NCBI GenBank assembly: GCA_965208275.1
Contig: OZ242331.1
Location: forward strand, 4,154,001-4,218,000
Direction of reading: 5' to 3'
Length of the DNA: 64,000 nt
DNA from: Bin5 sp022827195
GTDB lineage: Bacteria > Chloroflexota > Anaerolineae > Caldilineales > Caldilineaceae
Both the position numbers and the translations under genes were made by a program. Of this stretch, positions 46,629 through 54,447 are shown piece after piece. The first letter of the stretch is position 1; each line of letters starts with the position of its first letter. The notes beneath the pieces were generated by a model, which saw nothing but the letters and a program-made list of their open reading frames with translations, was not told where the DNA came from and made no database searches.

Positions 46629-46657
46629 TCCGTCACGGAATGTGACGGACTTCTATT
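46629..46657 (+). terminator. Hairpin terminator after unit 1
   Basis: TCCGTCAC-GGAAT-GTGACGGA followed by CTTCTATTTTT. It may serve both strands, as the minus-strand HNH gene ends at 46675. Confidence 0.7.
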
Positions 46658-46674
46658 TTTGATATTTTGGGCTT

Positions 46675-47364
46675 TCAGGCGGGCAAGCCTCTCATTGGCT
46701 TGGCGTTGGCGTCAACAGTAAGGCACAGAAAGTGGATTTTGGTATAGAACTGCAATACCCAGAGGCTAGTGAATTCGTCTTCTGGGGTGGATTTGTACCA
46801 CCCTCTGAACACTTCATTTCCGACAGATATAGGTTCTCCCCTGAGCACTTCTGCACACATGGAAATAACTGGTTCGTCCCATTGTTGAATCTGGTCGGCC
46901 ACGAAGGCATCCACCACATAGTGGTCCGGTAGACATTTGCGTGTCTTGTGCCAAAAGAGTCCTTTGGTGATTCTTGATGCTACGCATTCTAGTCTTCTGA
47001 TATTTGGCGAGTAGCTTGCACCAGGTTCAATGAAGCCCAACTCGTTTACGAAAAAGAACATATCGACATTGTTCAGAAAGGTGCGTCTGAATCTTTCTGC
47101 CTCTGGATATTGCAGGGCTCTGAACGCCTTTTCCATGGCCCCTAGTGCTTCCGGGTGGTCGCCAACGTCTCGCCTACCGGCTAGATTTGCGCGAAAGTAT
47201 TCGTCGTCCATTGATGTTTTCTGGTTGCATTGCTGGCAACTTGGCACCGTGATTGCGTTTTGAGGTGGTGTGACGAAGAGGCATTTGGGTGGAACGTGGT
47301 CTTTGGTCAGGTTTTGGCGAGAGCCGCAGTACACGCATTCTGCCTTTGTTTTGGTTCGGGTCAC
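46675..47364 (-). CDS. HNH endonuclease-like protein
   Basis: A 229-residue protein. ECVYCGSRQNLTKDHVPPK (about 9-27) and CQQCNQKTS (about 43-51) form a zinc-bound HNH core of the type with DHVPPK in place of DHIxP. The rest is unassigned, probably a target-binding part. It is one of few minus-strand genes in the island. The likely role is DNA cleavage in defence or a mobile element. Confidence 0.78.
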   Translation of the reverse strand: MTRTKTKAECVYCGSRQNLTKDHVPPKCLFVTPPQNAITVPSCQQCNQKTSMDDEYFRANLAGRRDVGDHPEALGAMEKAFRALQYPEAERFRRTFLNNVDMFFFVNELGFIEPGASYSPNIRRLECVASRITKGLFWHKTRKCLPDHYVVDAFVADQIQQWDEPVISMCAEVLRGEPISVGNEVFRGWYKSTPEDEFTSLWVLQFYTKIHFLCLTVDANAKPMRGLPA

Positions 47365-47536
47365 TTAGCTCTCCATGCTAGTTTTGTGAGTCATTGACGC
47401 CGAAACATACCGCGGGTCGAAAAGGGATGGCAAGTGGTGGAAGGGGGAGAGAAGGTCGGCTTTTGGAGAAGCTAAAGGTTAAGTCGTCTCCCTGCCTGAC
47501 TGCATATGTGAGATTGGACTGTTTGGAGGGATGTGT

Positions 47537-48352
47537 CTAATTGAGACGCTCCAACGTGTTGTGCTGAGTTTTTTCTTCTCTCCGGCTTTTCTTGAAGAAA
47601 GTTCCTTGTCGAAAGATGAAGTCTGCGAAGACTATCATATTGAAGCTATCTTTTTGTGATGGGTAATTCATCCAGCCATGCAAAGCAGCGTGCCGATTTG
47701 GGAGGGGGGTTTGGGGGAAGTCCCCGATGTTGTTGCCATTCGAGTACAGGTGGTCAATTAGGACGTTTAACAAAACCAAATCAAACCAGTGGTCCTGAGT
47801 AAAGATTCTCACTGGCAAGTCGTCAATTGTTTCTTTCAACTCCTTCGCTTTCACAATTCCAATCCCACTCTTGGCTAGCCAATCTTCATAGATGACTTTT
47901 TCGACATCAGGCAACAATCCTCGGCAGATAAGGCGAAATAATCCTTGTCTATGCGCTTGTATTGCTTCTGAGAACGTCGCCATCACCTCCTCAGAAAGGG
48001 TCAATTCTTCTTTCTGCGATTCGATACTTAGGAGTATGTCATCTTGGTGACTCTCGTAGTGTGCCAAGACGAGAGACAGGAAATCCTTATAGTTGTCCTC
48101 GCACTTCTTACGGAAGCGGGCAAAGGGCACAGTTCGATGTGGCAGATATCCAGTCTCGAAACTTGCATTCTCCACCCAGTTTTGAAGTTCAAACAGCTTT
48201 TGCGCGCGTCCAATTTTCTGGAGTGCAGACATTGATTTTTGCAGCGTGCTAAAGCTCTCCAGAATAGCAAACTTAGTCTTCAGTCCAAACAAGAATTCGG
48301 CACGCAAGGCCCTTTGCACGGTTTGGTTATCAGGTAGTGATTCAGTCATCAC
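47537..48352 (-). CDS. Hypothetical protein with NRHAALHG motif
   Basis: A 271-residue, largely helical protein. The C-terminal LPNRHAALHGWMNYPSQKDS resembles an NRHxxLHG motif seen in several uncharacterised, abortive-infection-type proteins, where an Arg-x4-5-His pair could be HEPN-like. I do not assign a family with confidence. A start at the second Met (MTESLPD) is equally likely. Confidence 0.6.
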   Translation of the reverse strand: MMTESLPDNQTVQRALRAEFLFGLKTKFAILESFSTLQKSMSALQKIGRAQKLFELQNWVENASFETGYLPHRTVPFARFRKKCEDNYKDFLSLVLAHYESHQDDILLSIESQKEELTLSEEVMATFSEAIQAHRQGLFRLICRGLLPDVEKVIYEDWLAKSGIGIVKAKELKETIDDLPVRIFTQDHWFDLVLLNVLIDHLYSNGNNIGDFPQTPLPNRHAALHGWMNYPSQKDSFNMIVFADFIFRQGTFFKKSRREEKTQHNTLERLN

Positions 48353-48700
48353 GCGTCCTTAGCGGGTTGAACCGCAGTGGAATCCTTTTGGTGGCTCGAC
48401 CTGAGCTCACCATGCTGAGGGCTAGGCAGCCAATTCGTGGGGTCACAACCAGCACGCGAGGGGATGAGCTGCTACGGGGCGAATCGACTCGCTCCGAGTT
48501 GGCGTGAAAATTCAATATGCCGGAACTCGCCAAGGTGTCATGGGGACAGCCGGACAGAAGCCTACGAGTTTCGAGGGCCAACCACAGGGCTGATTGCCCT
48601 GAGTTGCCGCGACATATTGTCTCGCGGCAAATCAAAACACGATGGCAGAACTGGCATCGTTACGTTCAGGTTTTTGACCAAGCCGTCCGCTTGGTTTTGA
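48353..48700. other. Gap before a strong terminator
   Basis: About 350 bases with no supported protein. Frames here run through the terminator at 48701 and lack family resemblance. Since a perfect 12-pair plus-strand terminator closes the region, an unrecognised RNA or a decayed gene upstream of it is possible. Confidence 0.4.
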
Positions 48701-48735
48701 AGAGGCCGCTGGATCGCCAGCGGCCTCTTGTTTTC
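48701..48735 (+). terminator. Strong intrinsic terminator
   Basis: AGAGGCCGCTGG-ATCG-CCAGCGGCCTCT, a perfect 12-pair stem, then TGTTTTCC. Immediately followed by the promoter of leader-RNA unit 2. Confidence 0.88.
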
Positions 48736-48741
48736 CGCATT

Positions 48742-48770
48742 TTGGCCATCCTCTTCCCCAGCGGTATACT
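48742..48770 (+). promoter_or_regulatory. Promoter of leader-RNA unit 2
   Basis: TTGGCC, 17 bases ending CCCCAGCGG, TATACT (48765-48770). Expected start 48776-48778, again exactly at stem A. Confidence 0.7.
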
Positions 48771-48777
48771 CATTGTA

Positions 48778-48909
48778 ACCACAGCAATCGAATTCTGTTT
48801 AACTGCTCAATCGGCGAAAGGTTTGGGGCGCATTGCGCCCCCTTGGTGAGCATAGGCATTCGGTTGCTGTGGTGGCAAACCAATCCTGTAGCCGCAAGGG
48901 GGCACCTTC
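48778..48909 (+). ncRNA. Structured 5' leader (pseudoknot, SD-sequestering), copy 2
   Basis: Stem A: ACCACAGCAATCGAAT (48778-48793) pairs over 16 positions with ATTCGGTTGCTGTGGT (48858-48873), one G-U. The inner hairpin is GGGGCGC-ATT-GCGCCCC (48825-48841). GCCCCCTTG (48837-48845) complements CAAGGGGGC (48895-48903), which contains the ribosome site for the gene at 48910. Compared with copy 1, A-U in the anti-SD helix is G-C here, and another A-U/G-C exchange occurs in stem A, so pairing is preserved. Confidence 0.65.
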
Positions 48910-49743
48910 ATGTTACGCAATTGCAAGTTCGTTGGCGTCGGCACGATTCTTGTTTTGTTGTTCATTCTCCTAGCCTCACAACTCAACGCGCAGTCCCCAA
49001 CAGCCACACCGACCACCGCAACGCCTTTAGCGACCGCCCCAACCAACCCCGCCACCCCAACTCCGTCAATCGTAACAGCTCTTTCCACGCGTCAGGCGGT
49101 CGTCAAGAAGCCGATTGACGGCGATTCCGTGGAAGTTGTGTTCACCGACGACGGCGAAGTCGCCACCATACATCTCGCCAATGTGGATGCGCCAGACTCG
49201 GTAGACACGACAGAATGTTTTGGTCGTGAATCTGCCGAATACGCCGTACAAGCGTATCAGGACAGCCCCTTGATTTCAATTGAACTGGCAGGGGAAATCT
49301 TGGATGGGGAAGGTTTAGGCTATGTCCAATTGGCTGACGGGACCCTTCTGAATGTGGTCATGGTTCTGTTTGGCTATGCCAGATTCGACGACGCGATTGA
49401 AAGCGTGTACACACACCAGATTGAGAAAGCCGAGACCCAAAGCAAGCAAGGCAAGACTGGTCTTTGGCGTGCATGTGGAGAAACAGAGAAGCCGCCCCGT
49501 CCGTGCTTCTTGTTCAATCATGATGAGATGGATTCGGGTTCTAAGCGGGCAGTTCTTGCCGAACTGGAAGATGCCTCCGAGGTGTCGGCTACCTTCAAGT
49601 ACGCGTATTTTGATCCCATTCAGAATGAGATCGTAGTTTCATGGAAACTCTCAGTAGACGAGAGCTGGAGTGATTGGTGGGTTGACGAGTACTATCGCCT
49701 GCCAGATTGCTTACGCGACAGATCGGTGTTGGTCGAGAGGTAA
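48910..49743 (+). CDS. Secreted staphylococcal-nuclease-like (thermonuclease) domain protein
   Basis: A 277-residue protein. A signal peptide (VGTILVLLFILLASQLNAQ) leads to a Thr/Pro linker. The SNase OB-fold follows (about 60-200): KPIDGDSVEVV, IHLANVDAPDS, ECFGRESAEYA, LGYVQLADGTLLNVVMV and GKTGLWRACG. Catalytic Arg and Glu of the family (R-L-x-x-V-D-x-P-E) read His and Asp/Ser here, and the D-R-Y-G-R segment is LDGEG, so it may be inactive or ligand-binding. The C-terminal about 75 residues are unassigned. Translation may be controlled by the leader. Confidence 0.82.
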   Translation: MLRNCKFVGVGTILVLLFILLASQLNAQSPTATPTTATPLATAPTNPATPTPSIVTALSTRQAVVKKPIDGDSVEVVFTDDGEVATIHLANVDAPDSVDTTECFGRESAEYAVQAYQDSPLISIELAGEILDGEGLGYVQLADGTLLNVVMVLFGYARFDDAIESVYTHQIEKAETQSKQGKTGLWRACGETEKPPRPCFLFNHDEMDSGSKRAVLAELEDASEVSATFKYAYFDPIQNEIVVSWKLSVDESWSDWWVDEYYRLPDCLRDRSVLVER

Positions 49744-49818
49744 GGTTCGGGGTTCAAATGGGGTGGCGACTTTCGGTTCCTCCACCCCATTTGTGTTCTG
49801 ACCGATTTGGAGGGACAA

Positions 49819-49929
49819 ATGGAGGCCCTGATTTGCTTGTCCATTTTCACAGTTGTGTCGTTCATTGCAGCGACCACCGGCATTCTGATCTTGATTGACG
49901 GAGTTGCGACCAAATCAGGAGGCACATAA
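49819..49929 (+). CDS. Tiny membrane protein, copy 2 (36 residues)
   Basis: ATG after TTGGAGGGACAA. MEALICLSIFTVVSFIAATT is a single membrane helix, continuing GILILIDGVATKSGGT. Its stop TAA overlaps the next ATG (TAATG at 49927-49931), so it is co-translated with the zinc-ribbon membrane protein. Homologous to 46310-46435 at the N-terminal half only. Confidence 0.6.
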   Translation: MEALICLSIFTVVSFIAATTGILILIDGVATKSGGT

Positions 49930-50234
49930 TGGAAGTCATGTTTTTCCTGCTATGGTTCATCTTCTGCCCCATTTTCTGCGGAATCGTCGCATCCAATAAA
50001 AATCGTAGTGTTTTTGGTTGGGTATGCGGCGGACTAATCCTCGGAATCTTCGCCCTAATCATGATCTTGCTTTTGCCCACAGCAGAATCCGCCACTACCC
50101 CAACCACCACCGCCTCAACCACCCCAACACCACAATTGACCCCTTGCCCGTATTGCGCCGAACCTATCAGAATTCAAGCCGTTTTGTGTCGCTACTGCGG
50201 AAGCAAACTCGACCCACCGTCACGAACCTCCTAG
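49929..50234 (+). CDS. Membrane protein with C-terminal zinc ribbon
   Basis: A 101-residue protein. Two membrane helices (about 3-21 and 30-50) precede a Thr/Pro linker. The C-terminal zinc ribbon has CPYCAEPIRIQAVLCRYCG (about 73-91). Small TM plus zinc-ribbon proteins are widespread and unassigned. Start coupled to the upstream tiny ORF. A terminator-like hairpin follows at 50256. Confidence 0.75.
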   Translation: MEVMFFLLWFIFCPIFCGIVASNKNRSVFGWVCGGLILGIFALIMILLLPTAESATTPTTTASTTPTPQLTPCPYCAEPIRIQAVLCRYCGSKLDPPSRTS

Positions 50235-50255
50235 ACCAACTAAACCTCAATCAAG

Positions 50256-50284
50256 ACGAGCCACTACTAGCCGTAGTGGCTCGT
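50256..50284 (+). terminator. Hairpin after unit 2
   Basis: ACGAGCCACTAC-TAGCC-GTAGTGGCTCGT, a perfect 12-pair stem; the following TCCGTTCT is a weak T tract. Confidence 0.65.
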
Positions 50285-50290
50285 TCCGTT

Positions 50291-50320
50291 CTGGCCCGCC
50301 GGGCCGCAGCGTGATACACT
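50291..50320 (+). promoter_or_regulatory. Island-type promoter
   Basis: CTGGCC, 18 bases, TACACT. Very like 52729-52758. It starts six bases after the terminator hairpin. Confidence 0.55.
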
Positions 50321-50364
50321 CCAATCGTGTCAGAGTGAACCTACACCCACGGAGGAAGGATACT

Positions 50365-50694
50365 ATGGGATGCAGTAAGAGAGGGATGGGTCCTGCAAAT
50401 AGGGAAAGAGTAGGAGAATTGGTGACTGAAAGATATGGCCCAATGAGGTATCCTGACATCTGGCGGTTCATAGGCAATTGCTTGGAGTTCGATAAGAAGT
50501 CTAGCATTGATGCCAGAAGCCTAGAGGATGCCTACGTGGACTTTACAGGGAACCCTAGAGAACGTCGGACTGATTTGCACAATTTGTCTGAATTCTTGCT
50601 CATGGTCCCTGATGTAGAAGAATGCAGAGAATTGAAGGGGCGGCGAAGACGATTCTTGTTTGGCGTGAGACTTAGGTCTGAATCTGACAGTTAG
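50365..50694 (+). CDS. Hypothetical 109-residue protein
   Basis: ATG after CGGAGGAAGG. Basic ends and a helical middle (RYPDIWRFIGNCLEF, SLEDAYVDF). No family recognised. It stands alone with its own promoter and is one of the single-gene units of the island. Confidence 0.6.
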   Translation: MGCSKRGMGPANRERVGELVTERYGPMRYPDIWRFIGNCLEFDKKSSIDARSLEDAYVDFTGNPRERRTDLHNLSEFLLMVPDVEECRELKGRRRRFLFGVRLRSESDS

Positions 50695-50874
50695 CAAAGA
50701 ATAATCATCCCTCCACCGTTAGCGTAGTATGTGGTGGTCGGACCATCTGATATGCGATAAACACCACTCCCCAACATTGCACCTCTTAACGTTCTGTGAA
50801 GCAAATTGTCCGCGTCATGGCAGTGATTTGAGGCACATCATGAAATAGCCAGAACTCTCCAGAGAAATCCAATC

Positions 50875-51987
50875 ATGCCCCAACTAAATTTTGAAGACCT
50901 ATTTAATGTCCCTTCGTTTCAACGAAAAATCGAAGATGCAGAATCAGGTGAAGTTTTCGACTTGCCGCAATTTGTCCAAAGATACCCCCTTGAAGAACAA
51001 GATTCGATTCTGGAGGGGTTTGAAAGCTACTTCCGCAAAGAAGAAAGGCGGATCGAGTGGATAACTGACAAACTTAGAAGGACTTTGGAATTGCCCGGCA
51101 CGCTGTACAAATACATCCCCCCAAGAATCCTCCAGCAAGGATATCCGCCCACATTCTTGCGATCTACACCACCATCTTCATTGAATGACCTGATGGAATG
51201 CACCATCCAGACTCGAATCGAACATGATTCAGAAGAAGCCGATTGGAACGAAACCGCAGTAATAGAATCCCATATGATTCAAGATGAATCCTCACCCCCC
51301 GAAGTGCTTGACAAACAAACTACTCATTACAAGGACCTGAGAATCTCCAGGCACCTCCAAAACCACTTACGCTCTAAAGTGGGTGTAGTGTCCTTCTCAG
51401 CAAATCCTTTGTCGTCAACTATGTGGGCTCACTATGCAGAAAACTGCGGATTGGTTATCGGATACAAGACAGGCATCCTGAAAACCCTTGGGTTTGACCT
51501 GAGAAGGATTCTCTATGTTGATCTTCCACCAATACTTACCCCAAAACATGACAATAAGGTCAGATTGCGCTTCGTAGACGAAGCAAGACAAGAGATGGAA
51601 CGAGAATTGAACATCCAACTTGATGGCGTACCACTCACGCCTTTCGTCGAAGTGATGGAGTTCTCTAGCGATTGGAAAGAATTGTCAAAACTGCTGTTCA
51701 TAAAAGGAAAACCTTGGGAATACGAAGATGAAGTACGACTGCTTGTAGAACAAGAAAAATCATCCAGACCGCAACCTATCAAAGGTGGCTCCATTCAAGT
51801 TGTAGACATTCCTCTTGAAGCCATCAGCGAGATTTATGTCGGAGCAAGAACGTCCCGAAAGGATGTCGCAAAAGTAATGGCAACGCTCGCCAAAAGCAAA
51901 CACGAATACGATCTTGTATTTACCGACTCGTTCGGATTTCAAGTGAAGCCAATTCGTATCCTGCGACTTCAATACTCAAATAGATAA
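50875..51987 (+). CDS. DUF2971 protein
   Basis: A 370-residue protein. The C-terminal two-thirds has the DUF2971 pattern: LYKYIPP, SLNDLMECTI, VGVVSFSANPLSSTMWAHYAE, LFIKGKPWEYEDEVRLL and IYVGARTS. DUF2971 proteins are frequent in defence islands and prophages; activity unknown. The N-terminal 75 residues are an extra helical part. No good ribosome site is visible before the ATG. Confidence 0.82.
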   Translation: MPQLNFEDLFNVPSFQRKIEDAESGEVFDLPQFVQRYPLEEQDSILEGFESYFRKEERRIEWITDKLRRTLELPGTLYKYIPPRILQQGYPPTFLRSTPPSSLNDLMECTIQTRIEHDSEEADWNETAVIESHMIQDESSPPEVLDKQTTHYKDLRISRHLQNHLRSKVGVVSFSANPLSSTMWAHYAENCGLVIGYKTGILKTLGFDLRRILYVDLPPILTPKHDNKVRLRFVDEARQEMERELNIQLDGVPLTPFVEVMEFSSDWKELSKLLFIKGKPWEYEDEVRLLVEQEKSSRPQPIKGGSIQVVDIPLEAISEIYVGARTSRKDVAKVMATLAKSKHEYDLVFTDSFGFQVKPIRILRLQYSNR

Positions 51988-52043
51988 GTCGCCCATACAA
52001 TGCATTACCAAGACATCGCAGGCCCCGCCACATCCCTTGACGG

Positions 52044-52073
52044 TTGACTCCGCGCCCTCCCCTTGTGTATGAT
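52044..52073 (+). promoter_or_regulatory. Promoter of the AT-hook/3-TM pair
   Basis: TTGACT, 18 bases, TATGAT, about 20 bases before the ATG at 52094. Confidence 0.6.
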
Positions 52074-52093
52074 GTGGGTAGTGAGGTGCAAAA

Positions 52094-52243
52094 ATGAACT
52101 CAAATCGAATACCTTCGGACGATCAAGATTACAAGATAGAGCCTAGCCCCAAACGCCCCGTTGGTCGCCCTCCGCTTGAACTCCCTGAACCCATCCCCGA
52201 CACGCCGGAAAACATCGCACGGGTCGTGTTGAATACGACATGA
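52094..52243 (+). CDS. AT-hook-like mini-protein, copy 2
   Basis: A 49-residue protein. PKRPVGRPPLELPEPIPDTP holds a GRPP AT-hook-like core; NIARVVLNTT ends it. Same family order as 43568 and 56155 but shorter. Its stop overlaps the start of the three-helix membrane gene (ATGA, 52240-52243). Confidence 0.65.
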   Translation: MNSNRIPSDDQDYKIEPSPKRPVGRPPLELPEPIPDTPENIARVVLNTT

Positions 52244-52542
52244 CCGACGTTCTGTGGATAGATATTACAATTTGTGTGTTGTGCAGTGCGTTAGGAGGGA
52301 TAATTGTCGCAACGCTTTTCGAGTTTAGCCCTTATGCCCCCGACAGGGTTAGAAGAGCAATATTAATCACATTTTGGTTAATTGTCCTATGTGTCGCCCC
52401 TCTCATTGTTGTCGGATACGTTTGGGGAGGAGTGGCAGTGATGATAGGTGTGATGGCGGAGATAGTTCTAGGGTCTATTTTCGGCACGGTAATTGCAAGC
52501 GCACAGGAAGCAGAAAAAAAGGCGAGCAGTGACAAGACCTAA
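52240..52542 (+). CDS. Three-helix membrane protein, copy 1
   Basis: A 100-residue protein with three membrane helices (about 6-27, 40-62 and 66-90). The loop LFEFSPYAPDRVRRAIL after helix 1 is closely matched by FFEFNPYGSSKVRRNVL in the protein at 54448. No known family. Start coupled to the AT-hook mini-gene. Confidence 0.65.
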   Translation: MTDVLWIDITICVLCSALGGIIVATLFEFSPYAPDRVRRAILITFWLIVLCVAPLIVVGYVWGGVAVMIGVMAEIVLGSIFGTVIASAQEAEKKASSDKT

Positions 52543-52846
52543 GATTTCAACGATCTAGAGAGTCGCGCCCGGACTTACCTGGACGCCCGTACAGCCCCTC
52601 ACTGGCGCAGGACGACGTTTAGATGGTCTAGCCCCCCCCAACCCCCTAACGCAGCGTACAGACCCGCCACAGCCCCTCACGCCCCTCCCCACCCCCGCCC
52701 GCCAAAACATAAGACGTTACGCTCCGGGCTGGCCCATCGGAGCGCAACGTGATAGACTCCGCTCATACCATACGAACCGAGTCTCATTCACCTAGCTTTC
52801 ATACGCGACATTAACGCCGAACCTAGCAATCTAAACAGGAGAAAAA
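52543..52846. other. C-rich gap with promoter and inverted repeat
   Basis: A pyrimidine-rich spacer. ACGTTACGCTCCG (52714-52726) and CGGAGCGCAACGT (52738-52750) form a 13-pair inverted repeat with one mismatch. It overlaps an island-type promoter: CTGGCC (52729-52734), 18 bases, TAGACT (52753-52758). It could be an operator. Confidence 0.5.
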
Positions 52847-53254
52847 ATGAGCGGAAAAACAGTGAACCCTCTCAAGATTGACTATCCCATCCTTGCGAAA
52901 AATCCGACAGAGTTAAGTCACGAAGACATCCATGAGTATGTGACTCAAATTCAAAATGAGATACTGTCGTCGTTCGAGAATGATCCTAAGATTTCTCATC
53001 TCTTGATGCACTTAATATCGCTAATCATCCGTGTTGAAATAGTTAATGAAAATTCCTGTCACAAAAGACTAAAGAAGGCTTTTGAAGGTCTTTCTTCCAT
53101 AATTGATGAAGCGGCGAGAGAGCAAGTAGAACACCATCTTGCCGAGCTAAATAAACGACACAATGAAACATTAGAATTTATGGGGAAAAGACTGCAAAGA
53201 ATTGAGGACTGGCAAGACGACTTTGATTCCGATCCGACTCTGCAAGCACAATGA
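52847..53254 (+). CDS. Hypothetical 135-residue helical protein
   Basis: ATG after ACAGGAG. A helical, charged protein with a probable coiled coil in the second half (REQVEHHLAELNKRHNETLE). No family recognised. The next gene follows at 78 bases. Confidence 0.6.
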   Translation: MSGKTVNPLKIDYPILAKNPTELSHEDIHEYVTQIQNEILSSFENDPKISHLLMHLISLIIRVEIVNENSCHKRLKKAFEGLSSIIDEAAREQVEHHLAELNKRHNETLEFMGKRLQRIEDWQDDFDSDPTLQAQ

Positions 53255-53332
53255 AAGGGGAAAATCATGACACAAACTCACCCGGACAAACAAGCCAGGT
53301 CTATAATTTCCATGAAAAAAGGAGCATGACTC

Positions 53333-53662
53333 GTGCTAGATGGATTTCAGTGTACAGCCATTGTTTCTTGTAACTCTTGTGGCGAGGAACCCGACCATGA
53401 TTTGCAAGACTCGGTACTGACCCGAATTGAGTGCAAAACTCCTTGGTGTCGAAATTTCAAAAATGAAATTTTGGGTTCGAAGGCACAAGTCCGCTTTGAT
53501 GAAGAACTGGACTGGTTTAACGAAGAACTCAAGAACGGCTATCCCAGCCTGAAACTGCTATCAGTCGAACCCGGAGACCCCTATACCGTTTTCGACCCGA
53601 ACTCAGGCAAGCCAGTATGGGAATACACTATCAGTTTTGAATTAGAGCCGATTTCGTTCTAA
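53333..53662 (+). CDS. Hypothetical 109-residue protein with Cys pairs
   Basis: GTG start after AAAAAAGGAG. Cysteines occur as CTAIVSCNSC near the N-terminus and CKTPWC near residue 35, compatible with a metal site. The rest is a beta-rich segment with no known family. It may be co-transcribed with 52847. Confidence 0.55.
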   Translation: MLDGFQCTAIVSCNSCGEEPDHDLQDSVLTRIECKTPWCRNFKNEILGSKAQVRFDEELDWFNEELKNGYPSLKLLSVEPGDPYTVFDPNSGKPVWEYTISFELEPISF

Positions 53663-53844
53663 AGCGGCTACAATTATCCCTCCTGGAGTTTCGATAAACA
53701 CTCTCACATCGCATGGGTTGTGTTTAACATGACGCGACGACCGCGCACGCAACCCGCCCCTCTACCCCCCAAATTTCACACGACGAAACATGTCGCCACA
53801 ACCAGAATATTCACCCCTCATTCCTAGAACAAGGAAGGTTAGAA

Positions 53845-54234
53845 ATGGCAACTGAGCGCAATGAAGACAAGCGGTGGTTAATGTCATTTGAAAATCCTGA
53901 CAAAAAGAACTGGAATCAACGACAAAAACAACCTGACATGTCGGACAAATATTTCAAGACAGTCGCGATAATAAATGGCAGGGAGATCGCCAATTTCGTT
54001 GCATCCAATGTCTTCATAAGGTCTATAGAATTCAACTACACTTTAGAAGACGCCGAAGAGGGAATACAATTCGCATTGGAAAACATGGAACAAATCGTCT
54101 CATCTTTTCTTCAAGAGGATAACACAATGAAACAAGCATTTCAGCAGGAGCGCAGTATATTCGTGGATAACTATAGAGAAGTTCTAAACCTCCGTCTGTC
54201 CGCAATAAGTGAACGATTAGATTCAGGAGGTTAG
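53845..54234 (+). CDS. Hypothetical 129-residue protein
   Basis: ATG after AAGGAAGG. A mostly helical, polar protein (EDAEEGIQFALENMEQIV). No family recognised. AGGAGG and a possible mini-ORF follow directly at its stop. Confidence 0.6.
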   Translation: MATERNEDKRWLMSFENPDKKNWNQRQKQPDMSDKYFKTVAIINGREIANFVASNVFIRSIEFNYTLEDAEEGIQFALENMEQIVSSFLQEDNTMKQAFQQERSIFVDNYREVLNLRLSAISERLDSGG

Positions 54235-54239
54235 AAAAA

Positions 54240-54326
54240 ATCTTTGGTTGGGGCCTCGGAATTTTCGCCGCCGTCCTGTCGGTTCTGTCAACTATCCTCA
54301 TTCTTGTCATCCAGTGGAAGACGTAG
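54240..54326 (+). CDS. Possible membrane mini-ORF without a standard start
   Basis: From 54240 the frame reads a 28-residue membrane-helix peptide (FGWGLGIFAAVLSVLSTI and on, ending VIQWKT). A perfect AGGAGG lies nine bases before the first codon, which is ATC, not a standard start. Either a rare start, frameshifting from the upstream gene or decay explains it. Confidence 0.3.
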   Translation: MFGWGLGIFAAVLSVLSTILILVIQWKT

Positions 54327-54360
54327 CACTCTTCGCTTTTTCGGCTAACCCAACTCCAAA

Positions 54361-54389
54361 TTAGGCCCCTCACTCCCCATCAGCACAAT
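54361..54389 (+). promoter_or_regulatory. Island-type promoter
   Basis: TTAGGC, 17 bases, CACAAT, about 60 bases before the GTG at 54448. Confidence 0.45.
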
Positions 54390-54447
54390 CATCTCATCGC
54401 TAACCGACCATAGAAAGAAACTCGTGTGTGAAGAAAGAAGTCGAACC

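Noticed and set aside
48517..48849. 110-residue plus-strand open frame
   Set aside because: It passes through a perfect terminator hairpin and the next promoter, and lacks any recognisable domain.
44664..48909. Integron attC sites or retron RNA as explanation for the paired leaders
   Set aside because: No tyrosine integrase or reverse transcriptase gene is present, and the pairing targets the ribosome binding site, which fits translational control better.
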